Assembly (NCBI RefSeq): GCF_001262015.1
Contig: NZ_CP012075.1
Coordinates: forward strand, 806,001-870,000
Direction of reading: 5' to 3'
Length of the DNA: 64,000 bases
Source of the DNA: Prevotella fusca JCM 17724
GTDB lineage: Bacteria > Bacteroidota > Bacteroidia > Bacteroidales > Bacteroidaceae
The translations under genes and the position numbers were made by a program. Of the stretch, positions 51,948-60,818 are shown piece by piece. A model generated the notes under the pieces. That model saw nothing but the letters and a program-made list of their open reading frames with translations, was not told where the DNA came from and searched no databases. Numbering within the stretch: the stretch's first letter is position 1; each line of letters starts with the position of its first letter.

Positions 51948-51981
51948 AGAATAACAGACTTATAAAATATAGACAATTAGA

Positions 51982-52323
51982 ATGGATTACAAGAAGTCAA
52001 AAGCACCGTCAAACACGGTAACCCGGGATGTTCAGGAACTTTGGAAAGATACTGGTAACATCTATGAAAGCGTTGCTATCATAGCAAAGCGCGCAAACCA
52101 GATCTCGGTTGAAATAAAGCAGGACTTGAGTAAGAAACTTGCTGAATTTGCTTCTTATAACGATTCTCTTGACGAGGTTTTCGAGAACCGTGAGCAGATT
52201 GAAATCAGCCGTTATTACGAGAAACTGCCAAAGCCAACTTTGCTGGCTACCCAGGAGTTCTTGGATGGCGACGTTTATTGGCGCGACCCTTCTAAGGACA
52301 CTCTGAACGAGGAAGAAGATTAA
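51982..52323 (+). CDS. rpoZ: RNA polymerase omega subunit (Bacteroidetes form)
   Basis: 113 residues, matching the Bacteroidetes omega/Rpb6-like protein: MDYKKSKAPSNTVTRDVQEL, then NIYESVAIIAKRANQISVEI, which is the conserved helix that latches onto the beta-prime subunit, and an acidic tail. It lies 34 bases after bamD and 3 bases before the DUF4293 gene, so it is part of the same transcript. Confidence 0.9.
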   Translation: MDYKKSKAPSNTVTRDVQELWKDTGNIYESVAIIAKRANQISVEIKQDLSKKLAEFASYNDSLDEVFENREQIEISRYYEKLPKPTLLATQEFLDGDVYWRDPSKDTLNEEED

Positions 52324-52326
52324 ACT

Positions 52327-52779
52327 ATGATACAGCGTAAACAAACAGTATTTCTGTTTATTGCACTGCTTGTCACCATTGCCTGCCTCTGTCTGCCCGT
52401 AGGCAGCTTTGAGCCGAAGGGAATGGGTGCAGAAAACCAGCTGATGAATCTCTGGATAAGCGATGCAAATGGCGGTAGGAACTTCAATGTATGGGCATTG
52501 TTTGCCATTCTTCTGGTTACCTGCCCTATCAACCTCTTCGCCATCTTCGATTACCACAACCGCAAGCGGCAGGCACGCTTCTGTGCTTTCTCCATGCTGA
52601 TGATTATCGGTTGGTATGTTGTCTATGGCGTGTTCAGTCAGGTTCTTATGACCGGCTTCACTTTCCACATAGAGTTTGCAGCCTGCCTTCCAGCCGTTGC
52701 TTTTATCCTCCTGTGGCTTGCACGCCACTCCATCCTTGCTGATGAGGCTATGGTAAGAGCTGCCGACAGAATACGATAA
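52327..52779 (+). CDS. DUF4293 membrane protein
   Basis: 150 residues with four predicted membrane segments (TVFLFIALLVTIACLCLPV, FALFAILLVTC-like stretch, FSMLMIIGWYVVYGVFSQV, LPAVAFILLWLARHSI) and the family start MIQRKQTVFLF. DUF4293 proteins of unknown function regularly follow rpoZ in Bacteroidetes. It ends the operon; a strong terminator follows 48 bases later. Confidence 0.9.
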   Translation: MIQRKQTVFLFIALLVTIACLCLPVGSFEPKGMGAENQLMNLWISDANGGRNFNVWALFAILLVTCPINLFAIFDYHNRKRQARFCAFSMLMIIGWYVVYGVFSQVLMTGFTFHIEFAACLPAVAFILLWLARHSILADEAMVRAADRIR

Positions 52780-52826
52780 GATAAAGAACCTCTACATCAT
52801 AGATAAAGAACCCCATATATCATAAG

Positions 52827-52870
52827 GAGACAGTACCAAAAGTTTGTTAATTGGTGCTGTCTCTTTTTTT
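52827..52870 (+). terminator. Rho-independent terminator of bamD-rpoZ-DUF4293
   Basis: GAGACAGTACCAA and TTGGTGCTGTCTC form a 13-base stem (one G-T pair) with an 11-base loop, followed by seven Ts. Beyond it, up to 53189, no gene is seen. Confidence 0.88.
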
Positions 52871-53189
52871 GATACTCTTTCAGCCGGTCCAGACTGATCC
52901 TTAGCTTATTCTAATCCTTAGCCAGAACGATGGCGTTATATTTGATTCTTTCTAAATTTGGAGTGATAAAGCCTATAAAAACAAGAAGAAAACTACTGAA
53001 CTTATCACAAGATTATTTTTAATTTCATCTTGCTGTCATTTTAACATTTCACACGAACTCTTTGCTAACCAATCAGTTAAATATTCACGATGGATGACAG
53101 TAGTGACAGGAAACTCAGTTTTGAAGTAATCGTTTATTGATTATGAACTGCTTACCCATACAAGAAAAAGACCAATGTATAGCGGCTTA

Positions 53190-53771
53190 TCATTTCTCAA
53201 TAATCCTACCGTCATCCCTGATTATATAATTACGGATTTCTTGTGGAGAACCTACGGATGTAGTTTTAACCTTAATGGAAAAGTTTTTATCAATTCTAAA
53301 GGATGTAATCTCCTCAGACTCATTACTGCCAGGTTCAAACCAAACTCCTTCAACATACAGGTTTGACATAATGGTATTATTCTTAACAGTTAGTAAATAA
53401 AACCGATAGTCAAAATCGCCACAGTCCATTGGTATCAATATCAAATATATGTCGCCTTTATTAGGTAAAGGTAGATACCTGAGTTTACCTCCTCCATCAC
53501 AAAGAAAATCTGAAGCCCCTTTCAAGAGTTTACTATCTATCTGATTGTACTTTACAGTCTTTACATCAATACGCTTATCGTATGGCAACGTTTCGTTGCT
53601 CTTTGCCAAGGGGCTTTTACTTGCAACTCCCTTAGGGGAGGCTTTACGTATTTTGTTACTGAATGCCTTAAAGCTCAGTTGTGCATCAGCAGGGAGTTCT
53701 TCTAACATATTGTCAGTATTTCCTTTGTACCGAACAGAACTCACCTCATTCAAAGAGTCACAATAAAACAA
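53190..53771 (-). CDS. Hypothetical protein, 5' end doubtful
   Basis: 193-residue frame of unknown family. The C-terminal two thirds look beta-rich and folded (LRYLPLPNKGDIYLILIPMD, CGDFDYRFYLLTVKNNTIMS, NLYVEGVWFEPGSNESEEIT). The only in-frame early start is a TTG at 53771; the first ATG is at 53708. An ATG at 53793, just after a strong promoter, opens MAHRKTCFVLL in a different frame and soon stops. A single-base error or mutation between 53793 and 53757 may have cut off the true N-terminus, possibly a signal peptide. Confidence 0.6.
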   Translation of the reverse strand: MFYCDSLNEVSSVRYKGNTDNMLEELPADAQLSFKAFSNKIRKASPKGVASKSPLAKSNETLPYDKRIDVKTVKYNQIDSKLLKGASDFLCDGGGKLRYLPLPNKGDIYLILIPMDCGDFDYRFYLLTVKNNTIMSNLYVEGVWFEPGSNESEEITSFRIDKNFSIKVKTTSVGSPQEIRNYIIRDDGRIIEK

Positions 53772-53820
53772 AACAAGTTTTACGGTGTGCCATATTTACA
53801 TCTTTTTTAGTCGTACCTCG

Positions 53821-53852
53821 CAAATATACGAATTTTCCCGCCATTCCGCAAA
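53821..53852 (-). promoter_or_regulatory. Promoter of the hypothetical gene at 53.2-53.8 kb
   Basis: Minus-strand TTTG (53852-53849), a 20-base spacer and TATATTTG (53828-53821): an exact -33/-7 pair. Confidence 0.72.
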
Positions 53853-54005
53853 CGAAAGAGCGGAAACTTTGGGTTGCACTCGTCCATATTGCATTGCCAT
53901 ATAATCATTTATAGGTATTTTTCATGGTAAACGAATGAAACATGCGGTCTTATTCCATGATTATTGCTACCTTTGTCGTTGAAACCATAACACCCCTAAA
54001 ATAAG

Positions 54006-54791
54006 ATGCAGTCAAGACAACTTAACCGAAGGCAGTATTTCAACGAACTCGCAACCACAAGCGAGAAGTATTTCATTCCTTACATCAAGCGGTACAGGCA
54101 GGTAGGGAAAGGCACGAATGTGTTGGAGATAGGCTGCGGGGACGGTGGAAACCTCCTGCCTTTCTCACGCATGGGCTGCGATGTAGTGGGCGTGGATATG
54201 GCAGAGGGACGGATAAGGGACGCAAGGAAGTTTTTCCAAGAGAACGGAGCAAAAGGGCGTTTCATCGCCTCCGACGTGTTCCTGTTGAAGGAACTCAGGC
54301 ATCAGTTCGACCTGATTGTCTGCCATGATGTGATAGAGCATATCGACGACAAGGAGGAATTTATGCACAAGTGTAAACAGTTGTTAAAAATCGGGGGGGT
54401 AATTTTCATGTCCTTTCCTGCTTGGCAGATGCCTTTCGGTGGGCATCAGCAGATATGCCGAAGCCGCTTCCTCTCGCACCTGCCTTTCTTTCACCTGCTT
54501 CCGACGAGATTGTATGAGCGGATATTGAGGGCTCGGAAGGAAGACGAGGGATGCGTCAGAGAACTGTTGAACATCAAGAAGACCAAATGCCCGATAGAGT
54601 TGTTTGAGAGGACGATGAGAAAGGAAGGTTTTGAAGCCATTGACAGGACTTTCTATTTCATCAATCCGCATTACGAGGTGAAATTCCACCTGCGTCCCCG
54701 AAGGCTGTACGCCGTGATAGGGGCAATTCCATATATCCGCAATTTCTTCACAACATCGTGTTTCTACTTCTTGAAATCGGCAGGGGAATAA
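54006..54791 (+). CDS. SAM-dependent methyltransferase
   Basis: Class I methyltransferase of 261 residues. SAM-binding motif I is VLEIGCGDGGNLLPFSRMGC, then VVGVDMAEGRIRDARKFFQE (acidic residue of motif II) and FDLIVCHDVIEHIDDKEEFM (motif IV). The C-terminal part is basic with aromatic stretches, as in methyltransferases of cell-surface sugar or lipid pathways, but the substrate is unknown. A TACCTTTG -7 box lies at 53968-53975. No partner gene is adjacent. Confidence 0.85.
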   Translation: MQSRQLNRRQYFNELATTSEKYFIPYIKRYRQVGKGTNVLEIGCGDGGNLLPFSRMGCDVVGVDMAEGRIRDARKFFQENGAKGRFIASDVFLLKELRHQFDLIVCHDVIEHIDDKEEFMHKCKQLLKIGGVIFMSFPAWQMPFGGHQQICRSRFLSHLPFFHLLPTRLYERILRARKEDEGCVRELLNIKKTKCPIELFERTMRKEGFEAIDRTFYFINPHYEVKFHLRPRRLYAVIGAIPYIRNFFTTSCFYFLKSAGE

Positions 54792-55210
54792 TTTTTTCCT
54801 TGCCTTGAAAAAATAAAGCAAAGAGTAGAATTGTTCGGGAATAATCATTATCTTTGTCGGAGATAAAGAGTTCTTTGCAAGCAAAACAAAGCAGTACACA
54901 GCAAATGGAACGGTTGCCAAATCGTTACCCCAAAATCAGCCAATCGCACAAGGTGCCCTTGTATAAAGGATTGTCGCTATTCTATCCAAAGTTACACAAA
55001 TATTTTGTACTACTGACGTTTTTTGCAAGTATTCTGATGAAGAGAACGACTTTAGAAAGATATGTGATTGAACAAGACAAACAACTTAGATTATTCCAAG
55101 GCTTATCCTGAACTGGAATATTATCTTCTTTCGCAAGTGTGACCGGAACAAGAACCAAGTGATATTTGTAAATTATTTTCAATATCTCCAATTATGTTTT
55201 CAACAAGTAA
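54792..55210. other. Gene-poor stretch with an isolated promoter-like box
   Basis: No convincing gene. TATCTTTG occurs at 54849-54856 without a clear -33 element. A 68-codon frame from ATG at 54905 (MERLPNRYPKISQSHKVPLY) follows, which I do not recognise and would not annotate. Confidence 0.4.
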
Positions 55211-55214
55211 AAAA

Positions 55215-55390
55215 AGCAAAAACAACGCATGCCAAGCGGATTTGTAACCTACAGTATTCCAGATAGTTATAAACCCCTACAAGAAAAGGTGCTTAATTAG
55301 ACTCCAAAAGGGCGTTAGTAACAACTCAAAAGGGCATCTATTGAAACTCAATTGGGCGTTAATTGAAGTGCAAGTAAGCGTCTGTTAGGT
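55215..55390. repeat. Partial inverted copy of the dispersed 23-base-unit repeat
   Basis: Reverse-complement relative of 14090-14230: AAGAAAAGGTGCTTAATTAG, then AAAAGGGCGTTAGTAACAAC, AAAAGGGCATCTATTGAAAC and TCAATTGGGCGTTAATTGAA. No GGTTCTTCC end is visible. Confidence 0.65.
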
Positions 55391-55501
55391 TTAGGGAGGG
55401 GAAAGAAAGCTCCAAATTGTAAAGATACTTGACAATCTTTTTGTTAGTCTTATTAGCCCAATCAGACTGATTAGGCTGATATGACTGATCAGCTCAACAA
55501 A

Positions 55502-55529
55502 AAAAGGACAGGCGATCGCCTGTCCTTTT
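55502..55529 (-). terminator. Perfect palindrome terminator of udk
   Basis: A 28-base perfect inverted repeat (arms AAAAGGACAGGCGA / TCGCCTGTCCTTTT) starting 7 bases past the udk stop. On the minus strand the hairpin is followed by a T run. Confidence 0.85.
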
Positions 55530-55535
55530 ATATTC

Positions 55536-56162
55536 TTAATTCTTTGGCATCAGCCCTTCGATATACTTACAAAGGATATTGATTCCCTTTACATTCTCGC
55601 CTCCCTGTGGAATAATCACGTTGGCATAACGCTTGGTCGGCTCGATGAACTGTTCATGCATTGGCTTCAACACTTCCAAATAGCGGTCAACAACCATCGA
55701 AACAGTGCGACCACGGTCTATCGTATCTCGCTGGATATTACGGATAAGACGCTCATCAGGGTCGCAGTCAACGAAGATCTTGAGGTCCATCATATCACGC
55801 AAGCGCCTGTTGCTCAATGCCATAATACCCTCAACAATGATTACCGGCTTTGGCTCTACGTGAATTGTCTCTGGCAAGCGGTTGCTGAGGATATAACTAT
55901 AGGTAGGCTGTTCAATTGCCTTTCCCTCACGCAGCTCATTCACCTGCTTGATCAGCAGTTTCCAATCGAAGGCATCCGGATGGTCGAAGTTGATTGCCTT
56001 GCGCTCTTCATCGGTCAGCCCCGTCGTGTCATTGTAATAGGAATCCAAAGGCACTACAGCCACATAATGAGGAGGAAGACTCTCAACGATTTTCTTCACT
56101 ACGGTGGTCTTTCCCGAACCTGTCCCACCGGCTATTCCAATGATTGTTATTTTATCCTTCAT
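55536..56162 (-). CDS. udk: Uridine kinase
   Basis: Pyrimidine salvage kinase (208 residues) that phosphorylates uridine and cytidine with GTP or ATP. The P-loop is GIAGGTGSGKTTVVKKIVES. The substrate part is VVPLDSYYNDTTGLTDEERK, NFDHPDAFDWKLL, then IIVEGIMALSNRRLRDMMDL and FVDCDPDERLIRNIQRDTID. Full length for the family. It is followed by a perfect palindromic terminator and preceded, 65 bases away, by the uracil-glycosylase-like gene on the same strand. Confidence 0.95.
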   Translation of the reverse strand: MKDKITIIGIAGGTGSGKTTVVKKIVESLPPHYVAVVPLDSYYNDTTGLTDEERKAINFDHPDAFDWKLLIKQVNELREGKAIEQPTYSYILSNRLPETIHVEPKPVIIVEGIMALSNRRLRDMMDLKIFVDCDPDERLIRNIQRDTIDRGRTVSMVVDRYLEVLKPMHEQFIEPTKRYANVIIPQGGENVKGINILCKYIEGLMPKN

Positions 56163-56227
56163 CTTGGTTGTTTTTTATTATTCTTATTATTGGGCTCTTA
56201 TAAGACTAATTGGACTAATAAGGCTCA

Positions 56228-56812
56228 TTAGCCTAATATCCCTAAATCCCTGAACATCCTTTCGTAATACTCCGCCTTCTTCTCTACCTTCATCGGATAA
56301 GCACGGCTGCTGCTGGGCTGACGATAAAGGCGCAAGGTGCGTTGCTCGAAGCTGAATTCCTTATATTCACCCATCTTCATCTTGCGTGCATCAATACCAT
56401 AATGCTCCGTGAACACTTTTGTAGCCAACTGACCTGCTGCCAGTACAGCCTTACACGCTGGCAACGACCGAAGCATACCGTCAAGATCGGCTGGTTCAAT
56501 GATTTCCAAATCTTTATCCGAAGCCGTACCCGTTGTGCGATGAATACGTAAGGCTGTATCAAAAAGAGCAATCCCCTTCTCCTTCAAGAACGGCTTAAGT
56601 AAATCGAGCTTATAGGTTTTCTTTTCCTCATCCACAAAGTAGAACTTATCCCCGAAGAAGATATGACCGAATATGCGCCACATATCATTCGTGTAATTAG
56701 GATAATACCACTCCATACACCACCGCTTCGGTGCTGGCGGAAAAGTTCCTAACAGCAACAGCTTGGCATTGGACGGCAACCACGGCTCGAAGGGATGGGT
56801 TTCAATTTCCAT
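56228..56812 (-). CDS. Uracil-DNA glycosylase superfamily protein
   Basis: A 194-residue protein of the uracil-DNA glycosylase superfamily (MUG/TDG-like). It has the N-terminal LLLLGTFPPAPKRWCMEWYY motif (GxxPP type), a middle KGIALFDTALRIHRTTGTAS, and the C-terminal PSSSRAYP motif where the DNA-intercalating loop lies. It probably removes uracil or mismatched thymine, but the exact specificity is not evident. It lies on the same strand between the EEP enzyme gene and udk, with gaps of about 55-65 bases, so an operon is possible. Confidence 0.8.
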   Translation of the reverse strand: MEIETHPFEPWLPSNAKLLLLGTFPPAPKRWCMEWYYPNYTNDMWRIFGHIFFGDKFYFVDEEKKTYKLDLLKPFLKEKGIALFDTALRIHRTTGTASDKDLEIIEPADLDGMLRSLPACKAVLAAGQLATKVFTEHYGIDARKMKMGEYKEFSFEQRTLRLYRQPSSSRAYPMKVEKKAEYYERMFRDLGILG

Positions 56813-56868
56813 TATCTTGAGAAATTAGGGATATTGGGCTTATTGGGCTAATTAGGCTATAATAATCC

Positions 56869-57912
56869 TTACTGCTCCTTAGCAAAGTAACTCACGACCG
56901 GCAAGTGGTCAGAATACCCATCAAGCCATACACCACCGGCAGTGGTACGCTTGGTATTGCCCTTGTACTTTCCTGTTTCCTGGAAAAGATAGTCACGACG
57001 GAAAATCTGACTCTTCCAGTACTTCAGTTCAGAGAAGTCTTTTCTGCCATCCTTGTTCAACAGGTTAGGAGTCATGATAATCTGGTCAAACAGATTCCAC
57101 TTGCCCTGATACTGCAAAGTTCCTGTACCTTCCTTTACAAGCATATTATACCAAGGGTTATACATGTCACCTGCACCGACCTGGCTCATCTCGCCCTTTG
57201 CCGACAGGCATTCATACATACTCTTATTAGTAGGGTCATCGTTCATGTCACCCATCACAAGCACCTTCACCTTCGGGTCCTCACGCAGCAGGGAGTCCTT
57301 CAGTGCCTTGACTTGCGTGCCACCTATCTCACGATAGTGAGAACCTGCACCACGACTTGGCAAATGGCAGACAACAACAGTGACGTGCTCACCAGCCAAC
57401 GTACCGCTGACCGTGAGGAATCCACGGGTTGCACGGGCACTGTCCTGTGGCAGGTCATAGACGTAAGGTACCAATTTAGTATCTCTTACGGTAAAGAGCT
57501 TTGGATTATATATCAAAGCACAGTCAATACCACGACGGTCAGGACCTTCGATGTGCACGTACTTATAGTTGCGTGCAGCCAGCTCGGGCTGGGCAGTAAG
57601 GTCACGCATTACATGGTCGTTCTCTACCTCAGACAAACCAATCACCGCACAACCGACGTTTGGAAGGACGTCAGTACCCATTTCAGCCAACACAGTTGCC
57701 ATATTATGCAACTTATGAGTGTACTTCATCTCATTCCATTGATAACTTCCATTCGGTGTGAAAGCATGATCGTTCTTCCCTTTGTCATGCGTATAGTCAA
57801 AAAGATTCTCCTGGTTGTAGAAGCCGATGGCATAAACTGAAAACTTCTTCTGAGCAGAAGCAGGCGTACCGAAAAGCACGGCACAGAAAAGAACAAATAG
57901 TAATTTTCTCAT
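56869..57912 (-). CDS. Secreted endonuclease/exonuclease/phosphatase (EEP) family enzyme
   Basis: 347 residues from the ATG at 57912, with a signal peptide (MRKLLFVLFCAVLFGTPASA). The EEP fold is shown by AIGFYNQENLFDYTHDKGKN (Asn and Glu of the metal site), VIGLSEVENDHVMRD, VVVCHLPSRGAG, VLVMGDMNDDPTNKSMYECL and the final GYSDHLPVVSYF (catalytic DH). It is a metal-dependent phosphodiesterase, probably an exported nuclease or phosphatase. Divergent to it lie a TonB receptor and DUF5689 lipoprotein, a grouping seen in other Bacteroidetes, which suggests joint use of extracellular nucleic acids or phosphate esters. Confidence 0.87.
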   Translation of the reverse strand: MRKLLFVLFCAVLFGTPASAQKKFSVYAIGFYNQENLFDYTHDKGKNDHAFTPNGSYQWNEMKYTHKLHNMATVLAEMGTDVLPNVGCAVIGLSEVENDHVMRDLTAQPELAARNYKYVHIEGPDRRGIDCALIYNPKLFTVRDTKLVPYVYDLPQDSARATRGFLTVSGTLAGEHVTVVVCHLPSRGAGSHYREIGGTQVKALKDSLLREDPKVKVLVMGDMNDDPTNKSMYECLSAKGEMSQVGAGDMYNPWYNMLVKEGTGTLQYQGKWNLFDQIIMTPNLLNKDGRKDFSELKYWKSQIFRRDYLFQETGKYKGNTKRTTAGGVWLDGYSDHLPVVSYFAKEQ

Positions 57913-58217
57913 TATTATTCTAAATGTTGTTATTGTTATGTTATTATCAGAGTTTCCAAACATGAGTCTGTATCAGACTGGAAATCAGTGACAATCCGTA
58001 AGAACGCTTCCTTGTGTTTCCGCTATTGAAACTTACTTGCGAACACTCACTTCTTGCACCATAACCGCTAAATACAGTCACATTGAGTTTGCAAATATCG
58101 GTAATAAATCCGACATTTAGGCATAATTCTCGAAAAAAACATCAAAAAGCCTTTCTATTTTAAAATTTATTTTGTTACTTTGCAATCAAAGTATAACATC
58201 TATTAATGTAATCAACT

Positions 58218-60797
58218 ATGCAGAAAAAGCTGAAACTCGCCGTTTTAGCACTATGTAGCTCGTCTATGGTGGTCGCACAGAACACCAATACCACGACGAG
58301 CCAGCAGGAGCAGACGGCCAACGCTATGGATGAATCGGCGTTCACCTTTACTGAAGCGCAGTTAGGTGAGGACAATGACATGAATGACAATGTCACGATT
58401 CTTAACTCAAACAGTAACGTCTATGCCTCGCAAATCGGATTCCTGTATTCCCCCATGCGCTTCCGTTACCGTGGATTGAACCAGAAGTATAACGACATCT
58501 ACATCAATGGTGCGCCCATGAACGACATGGAAAGCGGACAGTTCCGCTACTCTATGGTGGGTGGTATCAACCAGCAGACACGCAATGTCGACTTTGCTCT
58601 TCCTTTTGAGAACAACAACTTCTCAATGACGGCACTGGCAGGAAGCAACAACTATGACTTCCGTGCCGGCTCAATGGCGGGCGGACATCGCCTCACCCTT
58701 TCTGCAGCCAACCGCAACTATACCGTCCGTGGCATGTACAACTATGCCAGCGGCTTCAATGCCAAGGGCTGGGCTATTGCTGCCAGCGTAGCTTATCGCT
58801 GGGCTAACCGCGGCTATGTTGAGGGTACATTCTATAATTCATTATCTTACTACTTCGGTGTCCAGAAGAAGTGGAACAATGGTCATTCACTGGCTTTGTC
58901 AACATGGGGCAACCCTACCGAGCGTGCATCGCAGGGCGCAAGTACCGATGAGGTGTACTGGCTTGCCAATGACTATCAGTACAACCCATACTGGGGCTAT
59001 CAGAACGGACACAAGCGCAACAGCCGTGTCATAAACGACTTTGCCCCGTCTGCCATCCTCACATGGGACTGGGACATCAATAAGAAGACGAAGCTCACAA
59101 CGAGCCTCTTTACCAAGTACTCTATGTACAAGAGCACAAAGCTGAACTACAACAACAGTGACAACCCACAGCCTGACTACTGGAAGAACCTTCCAAGCAG
59201 CTATTATGACGTGTGGGACGAGGGCAATGCACGCTATCGTACAGCACAGGCTTTCGCTGACTGGAAGACTGCTGTGGAATGGTGGGGCAAGAAGGAGAAC
59301 CGACAGATTCAGTGGGATCGCCTTTACTATGCCAACCGTCAGGCTGCTGCCAACGGACAGGATGCACTTTATTATATACAGGCAAAGCATAATGACAACC
59401 TGACGACAACTCTTTCGTCTACACTTACGAACCATATCGGAAAGAACAAAGTGCTCAACATCGGTTTGTCACTTGCTCAGAACTATGCCCGTCATTACCA
59501 GACAATGGAGGATCTGCTGGGTGCAAAGAGCTTCCATAACGTAAACACATACGCCATCGGAACATACGCAGCCAACGACCCACGTGTACAGTACGACCTC
59601 AACACCATGGGAACACTGGGTCTGGGCAAGCTCATCTACGAAGGTGACAAGTTCGGTTATGACTATAACATCAACGTACGTCGTGGACAGTTATGGACAA
59701 ACTACGCTGAAACTATCGGGAAACTCCACTATATGGTAGCCGGCAGAATCGGATATGACAACATGTATCGTGTCGGTCACATGCGTAATGGTATGTTTGC
59801 AGACAACTCTGACGGCAGAAGCAAACACGCAGAGTTCCTGTCTGGTGGCTTGAAATCAAATGCTACACTCACACTCGGTGGAGGCAATGCACTATCACTT
59901 GGTCTGGGCTATGAGCATCGTGCACCAAGCGCAAGCAATTCCTTTGCATCACCAGAGATGAACAATGACTTCGTCCTCAACCTCCGCAACGAGCGTATCT
60001 TCTCAAGTGAACTCAGCTATCAGTACTCCGGCAGCTGGCTTCATGCCAACCTCAGTGGTTACTATAACCACATGACACACGTGACCGAGTGGCAGAACTT
60101 CTACTTTGATGATGCCAATTCATTCACTTATGTCAGCATGACAAACATGAAGAAGAACTACTACGGCATTGAGCTGGGGCTTGATTTCAAGCTCACAAGT
60201 TTCCTTAACTTCAAGGCACTCGGCACATGGAGTGAGGCTGAAAACGCCAACAATGCTGATGTCATCTACATGAACTCAACGAAGAACACCTATCACAAGG
60301 ATATTGTTTATAACAAGGGAATGCACGAGGCAAATACTCCTCTGAGTGCCTACAGCGCAATCCTCAGCTACCACAAGGGTGGATGGTTCATTGACTTGAG
60401 CGGTAATTACTATGACCGAATCTACCTTTCATACGCGCCAAGCCTCCGTTATGGCAACACACTCCGCACAATGGGTACCGCGCTTGGTGGCATGGATGCT
60501 GACGGCAACTACACTCCTTACGCACAGAGTGAAGGAAAGGGCGGCTTCATGCTCGATGCTTCAATCGGTAAGAGTCTTTACCTCCGTCATGGAAGTCTGT
60601 CAATCAACTTGATGATTACAAACCTGCTGAACAACCAGAAGATTGTCAGCGGCGGTTATGAGCAAAGCCGTAGCAACTACACTGTCAACAAGACAACTGG
60701 AGCAGCAACAACCCGTGCTTACGATTTCTATCGCAATCCTAAGAAGTATTACGTGAATGGTATCAACGGTATGTTGAACATAGCTTACAAATTCTAA
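58218..60797 (+). CDS. TonB-dependent outer-membrane receptor
   Basis: 859 residues with signal peptide (MQKKLKLAVLALCSSSMVVA). The plug-like start includes FLYSPMRFRYRGLNQKYNDI and YINGAPMNDMESGQ. A long beta-barrel follows, ending in an aromatic C-terminus (GINGMLNIAYKF). It lacks an N-terminal carboxypeptidase-like domain, so it is not a standard SusC. It is first in a set with two lipoproteins (21- and 22-base gaps) and divergent from the EEP enzyme. A TTACTTTG box at 58175-58182 is a near-consensus -7 element. The imported substrate is unknown. Confidence 0.85.
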   Translation: MQKKLKLAVLALCSSSMVVAQNTNTTTSQQEQTANAMDESAFTFTEAQLGEDNDMNDNVTILNSNSNVYASQIGFLYSPMRFRYRGLNQKYNDIYINGAPMNDMESGQFRYSMVGGINQQTRNVDFALPFENNNFSMTALAGSNNYDFRAGSMAGGHRLTLSAANRNYTVRGMYNYASGFNAKGWAIAASVAYRWANRGYVEGTFYNSLSYYFGVQKKWNNGHSLALSTWGNPTERASQGASTDEVYWLANDYQYNPYWGYQNGHKRNSRVINDFAPSAILTWDWDINKKTKLTTSLFTKYSMYKSTKLNYNNSDNPQPDYWKNLPSSYYDVWDEGNARYRTAQAFADWKTAVEWWGKKENRQIQWDRLYYANRQAAANGQDALYYIQAKHNDNLTTTLSSTLTNHIGKNKVLNIGLSLAQNYARHYQTMEDLLGAKSFHNVNTYAIGTYAANDPRVQYDLNTMGTLGLGKLIYEGDKFGYDYNINVRRGQLWTNYAETIGKLHYMVAGRIGYDNMYRVGHMRNGMFADNSDGRSKHAEFLSGGLKSNATLTLGGGNALSLGLGYEHRAPSASNSFASPEMNNDFVLNLRNERIFSSELSYQYSGSWLHANLSGYYNHMTHVTEWQNFYFDDANSFTYVSMTNMKKNYYGIELGLDFKLTSFLNFKALGTWSEAENANNADVIYMNSTKNTYHKDIVYNKGMHEANTPLSAYSAILSYHKGGWFIDLSGNYYDRIYLSYAPSLRYGNTLRTMGTALGGMDADGNYTPYAQSEGKGGFMLDASIGKSLYLRHGSLSINLMITNLLNNQKIVSGGYEQSRSNYTVNKTTGAATTRAYDFYRNPKKYYVNGINGMLNIAYKF

Positions 60798-60818
60798 AAC
60801 TAAAGATAAGAAACGATT

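Noticed and set aside
54905..55111. Small gene MERLPNRYPKISQ... after a TATCTTTG box
   Set aside because: No -33 element at proper spacing, no recognised family, and composition like the surrounding non-coding DNA.
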